Below are positions 7,854 to 12,836 of a stretch of 22,470 bases of DNA, in pieces. A program made the translations under genes and the position numbers. The DNA lies in IMG/VR virus record IMGVR_UViG_3300042565_000432, positions 1-22,470 of that record, one strand, 5' to 3'. The notes beneath the pieces were generated by a model. That model worked only from the letters and a program-made list of their open reading frames with translations, was not told the origin of the DNA and did not search any database. Position 1 is the stretch's first letter. Every line of letters starts with the position of its first letter. This stretch comes from a virus.

Positions 7854-8139
7854 TAAATTCCTCCTCAAGTTTTAAACGATTGCCAACTAACATAATATAA
7901 CCAGCTATGTCTAACCAGTTATCAGTATGATATGGATCTCCATAAAGAATACGACTAATCTTATGTACCACCATATCTAATGATTCTTGCATATCTGAAT
8001 CTAATCTATACCAATTTCCGTTTCCATCACGCATGGCTTCTTTGGTCGTTTGAATGAAAACACATTTACATAAATAATCCCCATGTGTTGCTTGACGCTC
8101 ATTCAGTATCTTTGTTATCTGGTCCTGTGGTTTCGCCAT
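7837..8139 (-). CDS. DUF6378-like phage protein
   Basis: A 100-residue protein with the pattern ILNERQATHGDY near the start, SDMQESLDMVVHKISRILYG in the middle and DPYHTDNWLDIAGYIMLVGN near the end. This matches a widespread phage family (DUF6378 by memory) of small helical proteins. The HGDY...DNW.DIAGY signature resembles all-alpha nucleotide pyrophosphohydrolases of the MazG type, but the typical ExxE metal motif is not clear, so activity is uncertain. It overlaps the small-terminase candidate by 41 nt. Confidence 0.75.
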   Translation of the reverse strand: MAKPQDQITKILNERQATHGDYLCKCVFIQTTKEAMRDGNGNWYRLDSDMQESLDMVVHKISRILYGDPYHTDNWLDIAGYIMLVGNRLKLEEEFNERTK

Positions 8140-8566
8140 TATCTATAATCTCTGGTGCGCGTATGTTAATACCTAATACGCTTGGTTTATCGGATTCTTC
8201 TGGATTATCTAATAAGCCAGATGCTTTTGCCAATAGCCTTAATACGCCAACTTTATCCCACAACTCAATGTCCAAAGTCGTATAACTATTGCCTTCCTTA
8301 TCAACTTTAGTATTCGACTTAATGGACTTAATGGCCTGTAGAGCATGGTCTGGTATATCCTTACTTGGTTTAACTTTAATATTACCTTGCTCATCCCATT
8401 CCATAATATCAGTAAGCTTTGTATTCGCCAAACATAAGAGAGAATAACTAACAGCTTCACGATTCTGCTGAAGCGTAGTCGAACGCTCAAGTTTCTTTTG
8501 CAAGCTACGGACACCACCATAGCCAGCAAGAGAAGGGATTGGATTTTTCTTTTTGACTTCATCCAT
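8099..8566 (-). CDS. Terminase small subunit candidate
   Basis: A 155-residue protein that I think is the small terminase, which would recognise phage DNA for packaging. It has a basic N-terminal half (SLQKKLERSTTLQQNREAVS) that could hold a helix-turn-helix, an acidic linker with WDEQGNIKVKPSKDIPDHAL, then IELWDKVGVLRLLAKASGLL, which resembles the helical oligomerisation segment of phage small terminases. A short acidic tail ends in DNKDTE. Its position three genes upstream of terL supports this. A regulatory DNA-binding protein is the main alternative. Its start is 1 nt from the end of the upstream gene. Confidence 0.6.
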   Translation of the reverse strand: MDEVKKKNPIPSLAGYGGVRSLQKKLERSTTLQQNREAVSYSLLCLANTKLTDIMEWDEQGNIKVKPSKDIPDHALQAIKSIKSNTKVDKEGNSYTTLDIELWDKVGVLRLLAKASGLLDNPEESDKPSVLGINIRAPEIIDNGETTGPDNKDTE

Positions 8567-8832
8567 TAAAATGGTAAATCGTCAGGAATGTCATCAAAAG
8601 TTGGCTTTGCTGCATTAGCTGGAGCAGCCTTTGGTGCTTTTGGTTTGCCTAAAGATACGGAAATATATTCAATACCAGAGTGGCCACTAAGTTTCTTAGA
8701 AACATTTAGGTAAAATAAATTGCCATCATGGTCTGCAAATTCACCAGTGAAGTCTGCATGCCAATCTTCTTTTTTATTCTCATTAATAAACGCTACACCT
8801 GTTCCTGGTTTGCGTGGTTTTTGTTCTGCCAT
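8566..8832 (-). CDS. Small protein with SSB-like acidic C-terminal tail
   Basis: An 88-residue protein in three parts. Residues 1-50 alternate charged and aromatic residues (NKKEDWHADFTGEFADHDGN) and look like a small beta-sheet domain. A Lys/Pro/Ala linker (GKPKAPKAAPANAAKPT) follows, and the last nine residues are DDIPDDLPF. That end has the form of the conserved tip of bacterial and phage single-stranded DNA-binding proteins, which recruits repair and replication proteins. The N-terminal domain does not show a recognisable OB-fold signature. It sits by RusA, consistent with a role in recombination or replication. Either a divergent SSB or an SSB mimic would fit. Confidence 0.62.
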   Translation of the reverse strand: MAEQKPRKPGTGVAFINENKKEDWHADFTGEFADHDGNLFYLNVSKKLSGHSGIEYISVSLGKPKAPKAAPANAAKPTFDDIPDDLPF

Positions 8833-8843
8833 TATATTCTCCT

Positions 8844-9029
8844 TTATTTAATTGGCGTGGGTTTTACTTTTTTCGTCATACATTCTTCGCATATCCATCT
8901 GCGATTCTTACCATGTGCTGCAATCTTCCATTTACCATTGACACTAAACTTGTATTGGTAGCATGTTGAACAGAATCTATCACCAAGTGGACTAGGTTCT
9001 GCATGTACATACTTATCCTTTAGTTCCAT
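8844..9029 (-). CDS. Small zinc-ribbon protein
   Basis: A 61-residue protein with two CxxC knuckles, Cys20/Cys23 and Cys47/Cys50, separated by a basic aromatic loop (KFSVNGKWKIAAHGKNRRW). This is a classic small zinc ribbon. The C-terminus is basic. It overlaps rusA by 17 nt and lies between it and the SSB-tailed gene, so a DNA-binding or recombination-linked role is likely, but no family name can be given. Confidence 0.72.
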   Translation of the reverse strand: MELKDKYVHAEPSPLGDRFCSTCYQYKFSVNGKWKIAAHGKNRRWICEECMTKKVKPTPIK

Positions 9030-9369
9030 ATTCGCTAATAGTCACTACTGCTGATCCTCCTGGTTTAGGTGTACTGCGTGCAATTGATAACATATCTATC
9101 TGTGAATCGTCATCATACACACCCGCTGACATCAATGCATCTAAAATAGCCTTCAAGCAATTATCGAGATCAAATATACGCCTACTTCTAGGATGAATAT
9201 AAATATTAACAGAAAGGCGAGCATCGCCAAAAGATCCCACTTTGTCTCTAAAGCAGATGGCTTGGACTGCTGTCTTGAATAATACGCCTTCTTTCGATAT
9301 GAATCTTCTTTTGCCATTTGCTCTCCAATATGTATTCACTGATGGTGGATATGGAAGCTCTAATATCAT
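9013..9369 (-). CDS. rusA: RusA-type Holliday junction resolvase
   Basis: A 118-residue structure-specific endonuclease that cuts four-way DNA junctions. The N-terminus (LELPYPPSVNTYWR) is the usual RusA opening. The metal-binding core is FDLDNCLKAILDALMSAGVY, with Asp67, Asp69, Asn70 and Lys73, followed by an acidic DDDSQI at 86-90. These match the essential Asp70, Asp72, Lys76 and Asp91 of E. coli RusA in order and spacing. Length is normal. It probably resolves junctions made by the YqaJ/ERF pair or during replication and packaging. Its ATG overlaps the stop of the ribbon-helix-helix gene (TAATG). Confidence 0.93.
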   Translation of the reverse strand: MILELPYPPSVNTYWRANGKRRFISKEGVLFKTAVQAICFRDKVGSFGDARLSVNIYIHPRSRRIFDLDNCLKAILDALMSAGVYDDDSQIDMLSIARSTPKPGGSAVVTISEYGTKG

Positions 9370-9542
9370 TAAATTATTTTATTCAGTCTTGAATTAATAT
9401 CGCCACCTTTAGAAAGGTAAGCTTTAATTGCATCATTAATAATACTTGCTTTAGGTTTTTCTTGTTCTTTAGATGCTTTATCTAATAGTTCAACACTAGA
9501 GGGTGTCAATCTTACTAGGAATGGTTTTAGTTCGGTACTCAT
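9369..9542 (-). CDS. Ribbon-helix-helix DNA-binding protein, 57 aa
   Basis: This short gene begins MSTELKPFLVRLTPSSVELL and continues DKASKEQEKPKASIINDAIK with the ending AYLSKGGDINSRLNKII. A short strand (FLVRLT), a first helix (SSVELLDKASKEQ) and a second helix beginning at KASIINDAIKAYL form the standard ribbon-helix-helix fold of CopG/Arc-type repressors, which bind DNA as dimers with the N-terminal strand. The ATG overlaps the TGA of the upstream gene (ATGA) and its stop overlaps the rusA ATG. It is a plausible repressor of the promoters near 10000, but the target is inferred. Confidence 0.82.
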   Translation of the reverse strand: MSTELKPFLVRLTPSSVELLDKASKEQEKPKASIINDAIKAYLSKGGDINSRLNKII

Positions 9543-9793
9543 TCTATCTCCTTATACTTGGTTAATTGCTTGACTACTTTCTTCTTAATATCTTTTTGGC
9601 CTGTTTTTTTCTTAGGTCTTAAAAATTCAGGCAAAATACAATCAATCGCTTTATAGGCTTTTAGATTAGGTGGATCTTCTCGCCAGCCTGGTGACTTTAA
9701 TTCCACTTGACCTTTATCATTTTTGTATTTAACTTTATATTCATACTTACCGAAAGCTTTAGCCATGGATTGCATCCACTCTTTAGCTTCCAT
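9539..9793 (-). CDS. Hypothetical basic protein, 84 aa
   Basis: An 84-residue Lys-rich protein (MEAKEWMQSMAKAFGKYEYK at the start, a KKKTGQKDIKKKVVKQLTKY helix at the end). Tyrosine/lysine alternation early on suggests a strand pair, and PPNLKAYKAIDCILPEF is a helix. I do not recognise the family. Stop/start overlaps on both sides make it the second gene of the leftward operon. Positive charge suggests nucleic-acid binding. Confidence 0.65.
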   Translation of the reverse strand: MEAKEWMQSMAKAFGKYEYKVKYKNDKGQVELKSPGWREDPPNLKAYKAIDCILPEFLRPKKKTGQKDIKKKVVKQLTKYKEIE

Positions 9794-9956
9794 CTTTAAA
9801 TACTTTCTCTACATTACCAGTAGAGGGATGGAGTTCGTATTCATATTCTTTAATTGTCTCAACAGAAGATGGTTTCTTCTTGCCAAAGATACGATCGAAG
9901 TTGGCATCAAAGATTTCTTTGTCTGTAAATGGTCTGGGTGTTGATCCTTTGCTCAT
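9783..9956 (-). CDS. First gene of leftward operon, 57 aa
   Basis: A 57-residue protein starting MSKGSTPRPFTDKEIFDANF and including DRIFGKKKPSS, then an acidic EYEYELHPSTG segment. Small proteins with an N-terminal SKGSxPRPF and FDxxFDxIFGKK recur as first genes in phage operons, by my recollection; their role is unknown. I start it at the ATG at 9956; an upstream in-frame ATG at 9986 lies inside the promoter. The ATG begins only 7 nt after the -10 box, so the message may be leaderless. Confidence 0.72.
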   Translation of the reverse strand: MSKGSTPRPFTDKEIFDANFDRIFGKKKPSSVETIKEYEYELHPSTGNVEKVFKDGS

Positions 9957-9962
9957 ATGCTC

Positions 9963-9991
9963 AATATATATCTTATAGATATACAAGTCAA
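9963..9991 (-). promoter_or_regulatory. Sigma70-type promoter of leftward operon
   Basis: On the minus strand TTGACT (9991-9986) is followed after exactly 17 nt by TATATT (9968-9963). Spacing is optimal and the hexamers match consensus at five of six and five of six positions. It points into the 9956 gene and the whole leftward arm. Confidence 0.82.
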
Positions 9992-10003
9992 TAGTATGTT
10001 TGC

Positions 10004-10032
10004 TTGACTTAAAAATAAATATGGCTTATATT
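10004..10032 (+). promoter_or_regulatory. Sigma70-type promoter firing rightward into non-coding DNA
   Basis: TTGACT (10004-10009), 17 nt, TATATT (10027-10032). The hexamers and spacing are identical to the leftward promoter, whose -35 box lies 12 bp away in opposite orientation. The predicted start is A10039. No protein gene follows for over 1 kb on this strand. Confidence 0.78.
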
Positions 10033-10038
10033 ACTCAT

Positions 10039-10264
10039 ACGGGGCCATTACCCAGCCCTCCTAAATGTAGTAGCTGACAGATAGGGATAAACGTGTTTAA
10101 TCGGTGGATTCTTCTTACAAGTTGCTCTCGGATGAGATCAAGTAACAGTATCGGGGATCAGACCACTGGGGATGTGAAGTAGTGCATTACATCCAAACTA
10201 GATAAACGAGAAGCTACAATCCATCTGGATTAGTAAGATAATTTAAACAATACTGTTTATTATC
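10039..10264 (+). ncRNA. Candidate structured non-coding RNA
   Basis: The region after the rightward promoter has no ORF with a ribosome-binding site but can form several stems. There is a 5' hairpin GGGGC 10041-10045 with GCCCT 10055-10059. There is a hairpin at 10121-10146 (GTTGC/GTAAC plus TCTC/GAGA with a GGAT loop and a 4-nt bulge). GGATGT 10170-10175 pairs with ACATCC 10189-10194. A bulged 11-bp hairpin spans 10237-10264 with an ATAC loop. Two further long-range pairings are possible (10070-10075 with 10212-10217, and 10103-10110 with 10218-10225) and would cross as a pseudoknot. No poly-T tract follows, so the 3' end is uncertain. I do not recognise the RNA family. Confidence 0.5.
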
Positions 10265-10644
10265 GGGTTAGGTCTATTATTCGCACGAACTCTATCACAT
10301 GATCCTCTATATTACCTATAAGCTACTAGATACCCTTATGTTTGGTTTGTACTTAATCTATATATTTATAAAGGGCGTCAGTAGGTAAGGTCTGCTTTTG
10401 CTAAGACATACCATGTTGATAAGATATCTGTTGTTATTAATCTCTAATTTATGGGAAAAATTTGTGTGGGATACCCCTCGGTATATGAGACAGGGTGGGG
10501 GGTAAGCATGTGCCTTCCGAATTGTAATAGGTAAGCGTTTCAAATAGCCTAATGCTTGCAATGCCTACAATATGTAGGATGTCAATGAAGCCCTATTGAT
10601 TTTGAAGGATGCTAAAGGAACCATTAGCCCTCTTGTATGATGCT
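10265..10644. other. Non-coding block, possible origin or leader region
   Basis: I see no convincing gene in this 380-nt stretch on either strand. It holds short perfect inverted repeats at 10471-10484 (ATACC/GGTAT), 10564-10578 (CCTACA/TGTAGG, 3-nt loop), 10582-10599 (TCAAT/ATTGA) and 10642-10659 (GCTCTA/TAGAGC, overlapping the stop of the winged-helix gene). There is an AT-rich run near 10350-10372 and a G-rich run GGGTGGGGGG at 10493-10502. This mix beside a DNA-binding protein gene would suit a replication origin, but no convincing DnaA boxes or iterons were found. Confidence 0.4.
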
Positions 10645-11244
10645 CTATGAACCTAGAGCCATGCGGTCTCTGACTTCTTTAGGTGTTAATCCTTGAGATA
10701 ACAGCCTTTCGGCCTCGAGTAAGTCGCTCTCTCTTGTTATAGTATTAAACAAGCTAGCTAACTCATCATCTATCTGATTGCTTGATTGTGAAACTACATG
10801 AGATTGGGAATCATTCTCATTAACTTCATTCAACACTCTATTAGTCTTTAATATCTCGCTAATCTCTGAGTTCTTTAGGTCATACTCTGAGACATCTTCT
10901 CTCTTTATTTTGTCATCATAGATAATGCGTCTTGTGTTCCCTTTTAGCTTAGGAAAGTAGTTATTGAATGATTCAATAGCGCCTTCTTTTTCTAACTTCT
11001 TTAGATGTTTGCTTATGTTTTGAGATGTACAGCCTAAGTCTTTAGCGATTGTGAGACAACTTACAAAAGAAAAGCCGCCCTTATTTGCATAGCTAGCTAA
11101 TACAGCTAGAACTCTTAAATTTTCCCCTGTTAGCTTTTTATTTAAGAATGCTTTAATTGGAACAACACAGAAGCGCCTTAAATCCTCGTTTTTATGTGTC
11201 TTTAGCTTTATTTGCTCGGGGATTTTGTAGGTTGAATTAATCAT
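10645..11244 (-). CDS. Winged-helix DNA-binding protein (initiator or regulator)
   Basis: A 199-residue protein. Residues about 30-95 form a winged helix-turn-helix: an N-terminal helix (LTGENLRVLAVLASYANKGG), an HTH in which the recognition helix is CTSQNISKHLKKLEKEGAI, and a wing rich in Arg (KGNTRRIIYDD). This is the layout of helix-turn-helix domains in phage and plasmid replication proteins and in MarR-type regulators. A disordered Ser/Asn/Glu linker (about 115-155) leads to a C-terminal helical segment (EAERLLSQGLTPKEVRDRMA). No helicase or primase gene is near, so host replication proteins would be recruited. It is divergent from the 11362 gene and faces operator-like repeats. Initiator versus repressor is undecided. 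No strong ribosome-binding site is seen. Confidence 0.75.
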   Translation of the reverse strand: MINSTYKIPEQIKLKTHKNEDLRRFCVVPIKAFLNKKLTGENLRVLAVLASYANKGGFSFVSCLTIAKDLGCTSQNISKHLKKLEKEGAIESFNNYFPKLKGNTRRIIYDDKIKREDVSEYDLKNSEISEILKTNRVLNEVNENDSQSHVVSQSSNQIDDELASLFNTITRESDLLEAERLLSQGLTPKEVRDRMALGS

Positions 11245-11269
11245 TTTTAATCTTTTTTAAATTATTTTG

Positions 11270-11294
11270 CATTTAGGTATTGACATTTAGATAT
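11270..11294. promoter_or_regulatory. Operator-like direct repeat
   Basis: CATTTAGGTAT (11270-11280) and CATTTAGATAT (11284-11294) match at 10 of 11 positions with a 14-bp period. The pair straddles the -35 box of the rightward promoter, between two divergent genes, one of which encodes a DNA-binding protein. Autoregulation is the natural reading but is inferred. Confidence 0.55.
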
Positions 11295-11309
11295 CTCATG
11301 CCCCATACT
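11280..11309 (+). promoter_or_regulatory. Sigma70-type promoter for the 11362 operon
   Basis: A perfect -35 box TTGACA (11280-11285), 18 nt, CATACT (11304-11309; four of six). The predicted start near 11316 falls at the beginning of the following hairpin, so this mRNA would begin with that structure. Confidence 0.65.
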
Positions 11310-11314
11310 CTTTT

Positions 11315-11337
11315 TAACGCTTCAGGGCGTTATTTTT
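11315..11337 (+). terminator. Terminator-like hairpin in leader
   Basis: TAACGC (11315-11320), a TTCAGG loop and GCGTTA (11327-11332), then five T. It is a short intrinsic-terminator-like element pointing rightward. It could stop transcription arriving from the 10004 promoter after it has crossed the winged-helix gene in antisense, or act as a 5' stabilising hairpin for the 11362 mRNA. Confidence 0.5.
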
Positions 11338-11341
11338 AATT

Positions 11342-11355
11342 AACCATAAAAGGTA
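11342..11355 (+). repeat. Leader motif copy 1
   Basis: AACCATAAAAGGTA, 6 nt before the ATG of the 11362 gene. AAAGG serves as ribosome-binding site. It is one of four copies of an AACCAtgAAAGGTT consensus, which is itself a small inverted repeat (AACC/GGTT). Confidence 0.6.
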
Positions 11356-11361
11356 CATAAA

Positions 11362-12228
11362 ATGAAAACTAAATATTCAAGTAATTCCGAACTATCTCAT
11401 ATTTGGGCAAATGATCCTGATTCTAGCATATATAAGAGTGCTAATTCAATGTCTTGTCATTATGGCAAGCTATACAGTTATTCAACTGTTATCGCTCAAA
11501 TTATTGGAGATACTGTTATTTATAATACAGCCTCTTATAGTAATACCACATCGAAACACCAATCATTAGCAAGACAAGCAACTAATCATTTTGAGAAGCG
11601 CATTTATTTAAGCGTTCCCAAAATGAACCTTAATTCACTTGAATTAGGGCAAGCTGATTTTGAACAATTAGTTTTGAATTACAATCAACAAAGAGTTCGC
11701 ACTTTATTAGTTAAGGCTTCAAGGTCTAAAAAGTACGCTACTTTATACAGCGGGCAAGCATTTAGCATTATTAAGAACTTAGAAAAATATGCTTTATTGC
11801 GTGGCCTTTTCTATTCATGCCCCGATATTGATGACCTTCAAGAGTTAGCAATTAAAGCTGACAAAGAAGCTAAAGCGCTTGAAAAGGTACGCAAGGCCGC
11901 AAGAATTAAAGAGCAAGAGGAAGCCCTTGAGAATTGGCGCAAGGGTTTAGATGTGCGTAATTCATTCGAACTAACAGCGCTACGTATTAAAGATGATGAA
12001 ATTCAAACCACGCGAGGCGCGCGCATTCCTGTAGATCATGCCATTAAATTTTGGGGTTTAATTAAATCATGGCATGAAAAAGGCGTTTCATATGTTAAAG
12101 ATCATCATTCAATTCATTTAGGCAATTATTCAGTTAATAGATTTGAAAATGGCATTTTAACTGTTGGCTGTCATTCAATCCCATATTCTGAAATTGAGAA
12201 TATAGCGCATCAATTACGTTTAAATTAA
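11362..12228 (+). CDS. Conserved hypothetical phage/plasmid-type protein
   Basis: A 288-residue protein with no family I can name securely. The N-terminal half has a beta-rich stretch (SCHYGKLYSYSTVIAQIIGD, about residues 31-50) and a Thr/Ser-rich turn; such SxHYGxLYSYxxxIA motifs occur in uncharacterised phage and plasmid proteins. Residues about 150-200 are a charged helix (EAKALEKVRKAARIKEQEEA), probably coiled coil. The C-terminus is again beta-rich and ends HQLRLN. The gene opens the plus-strand arm behind a good promoter and the AAAGG leader motif. A role as an early phage-host takeover or regulatory factor is possible but unproven. Confidence 0.72.
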   Translation: MKTKYSSNSELSHIWANDPDSSIYKSANSMSCHYGKLYSYSTVIAQIIGDTVIYNTASYSNTTSKHQSLARQATNHFEKRIYLSVPKMNLNSLELGQADFEQLVLNYNQQRVRTLLVKASRSKKYATLYSGQAFSIIKNLEKYALLRGLFYSCPDIDDLQELAIKADKEAKALEKVRKAARIKEQEEALENWRKGLDVRNSFELTALRIKDDEIQTTRGARIPVDHAIKFWGLIKSWHEKGVSYVKDHHSIHLGNYSVNRFENGILTVGCHSIPYSEIENIAHQLRLN

Positions 12229-12238
12229 GGGGCTAATC

Positions 12239-12409
12239 ATGACTAAACAATCAACACTTAAATATAATTGGATCATCCATACTTTATACACATCTAAAGA
12301 AAAGGATATTCAAATAGACGCTGAAACCATTAAAGCTGTTTTTAATATACCGCTAAGCGATGCAAGGTTTATTCTAAGTAATTTTAACAAAGGATCTTCA
12401 CATGACTAA
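12239..12409 (+). CDS. Small protein, 56 aa
   Basis: A 56-residue ORF starting MTKQSTLKYNWIIHTLYTSK, continuing EKDIQIDAETIKAVFNIPLS and ending DARFILSNFNKGSSHD. It has AAGGGG 7 nt before the ATG, lies 10 nt after the preceding stop and overlaps the next mini-gene by 8 nt. The IQIDAETIKAVFNIPLSDAR segment looks like a short helix-turn-helix-type fold, but this is weak. Tight packing and a good ribosome-binding site support expression. Confidence 0.62.
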   Translation: MTKQSTLKYNWIIHTLYTSKEKDIQIDAETIKAVFNIPLSDARFILSNFNKGSSHD

Positions 12410-12488
12410 TTTATTAAAGAACTGCTGTTATTTAGTATTAGGCTTTATAAGTGCTTATTGTTGGCTCTTACTATTGCTAGGATTCTAA
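12402..12488 (+). CDS. Membrane mini-protein, 28 aa
   Basis: A 28-residue ORF, MTNLLKNCCYLVLGFISAYC plus WLLLLLGF, almost entirely one transmembrane helix. AAAGGATCT lies 7 nt before the ATG, and the start overlaps the end of the previous gene, suggesting coupled translation. Single-helix mini-proteins are common in phages, where they affect membranes or host enzymes; no specific role can be given. Confidence 0.5.
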   Translation: MTNLLKNCCYLVLGFISAYCWLLLLLGF

Positions 12489-12497
12489 AGTTATCTT

Positions 12498-12522
12498 TAA
12501 GGGCGTTTAAATAGCGCCCTTA
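12498..12522 (+). other. Perfect 8-bp hairpin before the 12561 gene
   Basis: TAAGGGCG (12498-12505) pairs with CGCCCTTA (12515-12522) around a 9-nt loop. It lacks a T-run, so it is more likely an mRNA processing or stability element than a terminator. It precedes leader motif copy 2 by 18 nt, much as the hairpin at 11315 precedes copy 1. Confidence 0.55.
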
Positions 12523-12540
12523 TGGGCTAACTTTGGCCGA

Positions 12541-12554
12541 AACCATGAAAGGTT
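12541..12554 (+). repeat. Leader motif copy 2
   Basis: AACCATGAAAGGTT, the full consensus, 6 nt before the ATG at 12561. The AACC/GGTT arms could partly hide the AAGG ribosome-binding site. Confidence 0.65.
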
Positions 12555-12560
12555 AATAAA

Positions 12561-12815
12561 ATGATAGCAATTAATAGCGTTGAAGTATTAAAGCAGCATT
12601 GCGATGATAGCCCATACAATGAGTTTTTTTTAAGGCTTAATCCGTTTTGTAGGTCTACAAAAACAATTCAATATTATAGCGATGTTGATGTCTGGTACAT
12701 CATTAATCAAATTGATGATAGTGAGATTGAATACGGAAGCACAAAAGAACTTATTGAAAGCGAACCATTGATTATTAAGGCAATGGCTTGCAATGCATTC
12801 TTTAAAAATGATTAA
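12561..12815 (+). CDS. Hypothetical acidic protein, 84 aa
   Basis: An 84-residue protein (MIAINSVEVLKQHCDDSPYN at the start, SEPLIIKAMACNAFFKND at the end) with a Tyr/Asp-rich centre (IQYYSDVDVWYIINQIDDSE). I do not recognise a family. It is preceded by leader motif copy 2 and followed, after 21 nt, by the recombinase with copy 3. Composition suggests a small soluble alpha/beta protein. Shared leader motifs imply shared control with its neighbours. Confidence 0.65.
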   Translation: MIAINSVEVLKQHCDDSPYNEFFLRLNPFCRSTKTIQYYSDVDVWYIINQIDDSEIEYGSTKELIESEPLIIKAMACNAFFKND

Positions 12816-12818
12816 TTA

Positions 12819-12832
12819 AACCACGAAAGGTT
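12819..12832 (+). repeat. Leader motif copy 3
   Basis: AACCACGAAAGGTT, one mismatch to the consensus, 4 nt before the recombinase ATG. It supplies the recombinase ribosome-binding site. Confidence 0.65.
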
Positions 12833-12836
12833 ATAT

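Noticed and set aside
10299-10388. 29-residue hydrophobic plus-strand frame (MILYITYKLL...)
   Set aside because: Hydrophobic enough for a membrane peptide, but no ribosome-binding site precedes the ATG; kept as non-coding.
10464-10473. Possible DnaA box (TATCCCACA on the minus strand)
   Set aside because: Only 6 of 9 positions match the consensus and no second copy is close.
10358-10561. 67-residue minus-strand frame in the non-coding block
   Set aside because: No ribosome-binding site, odd composition and it overlaps inverted repeats; no promoter points into it.
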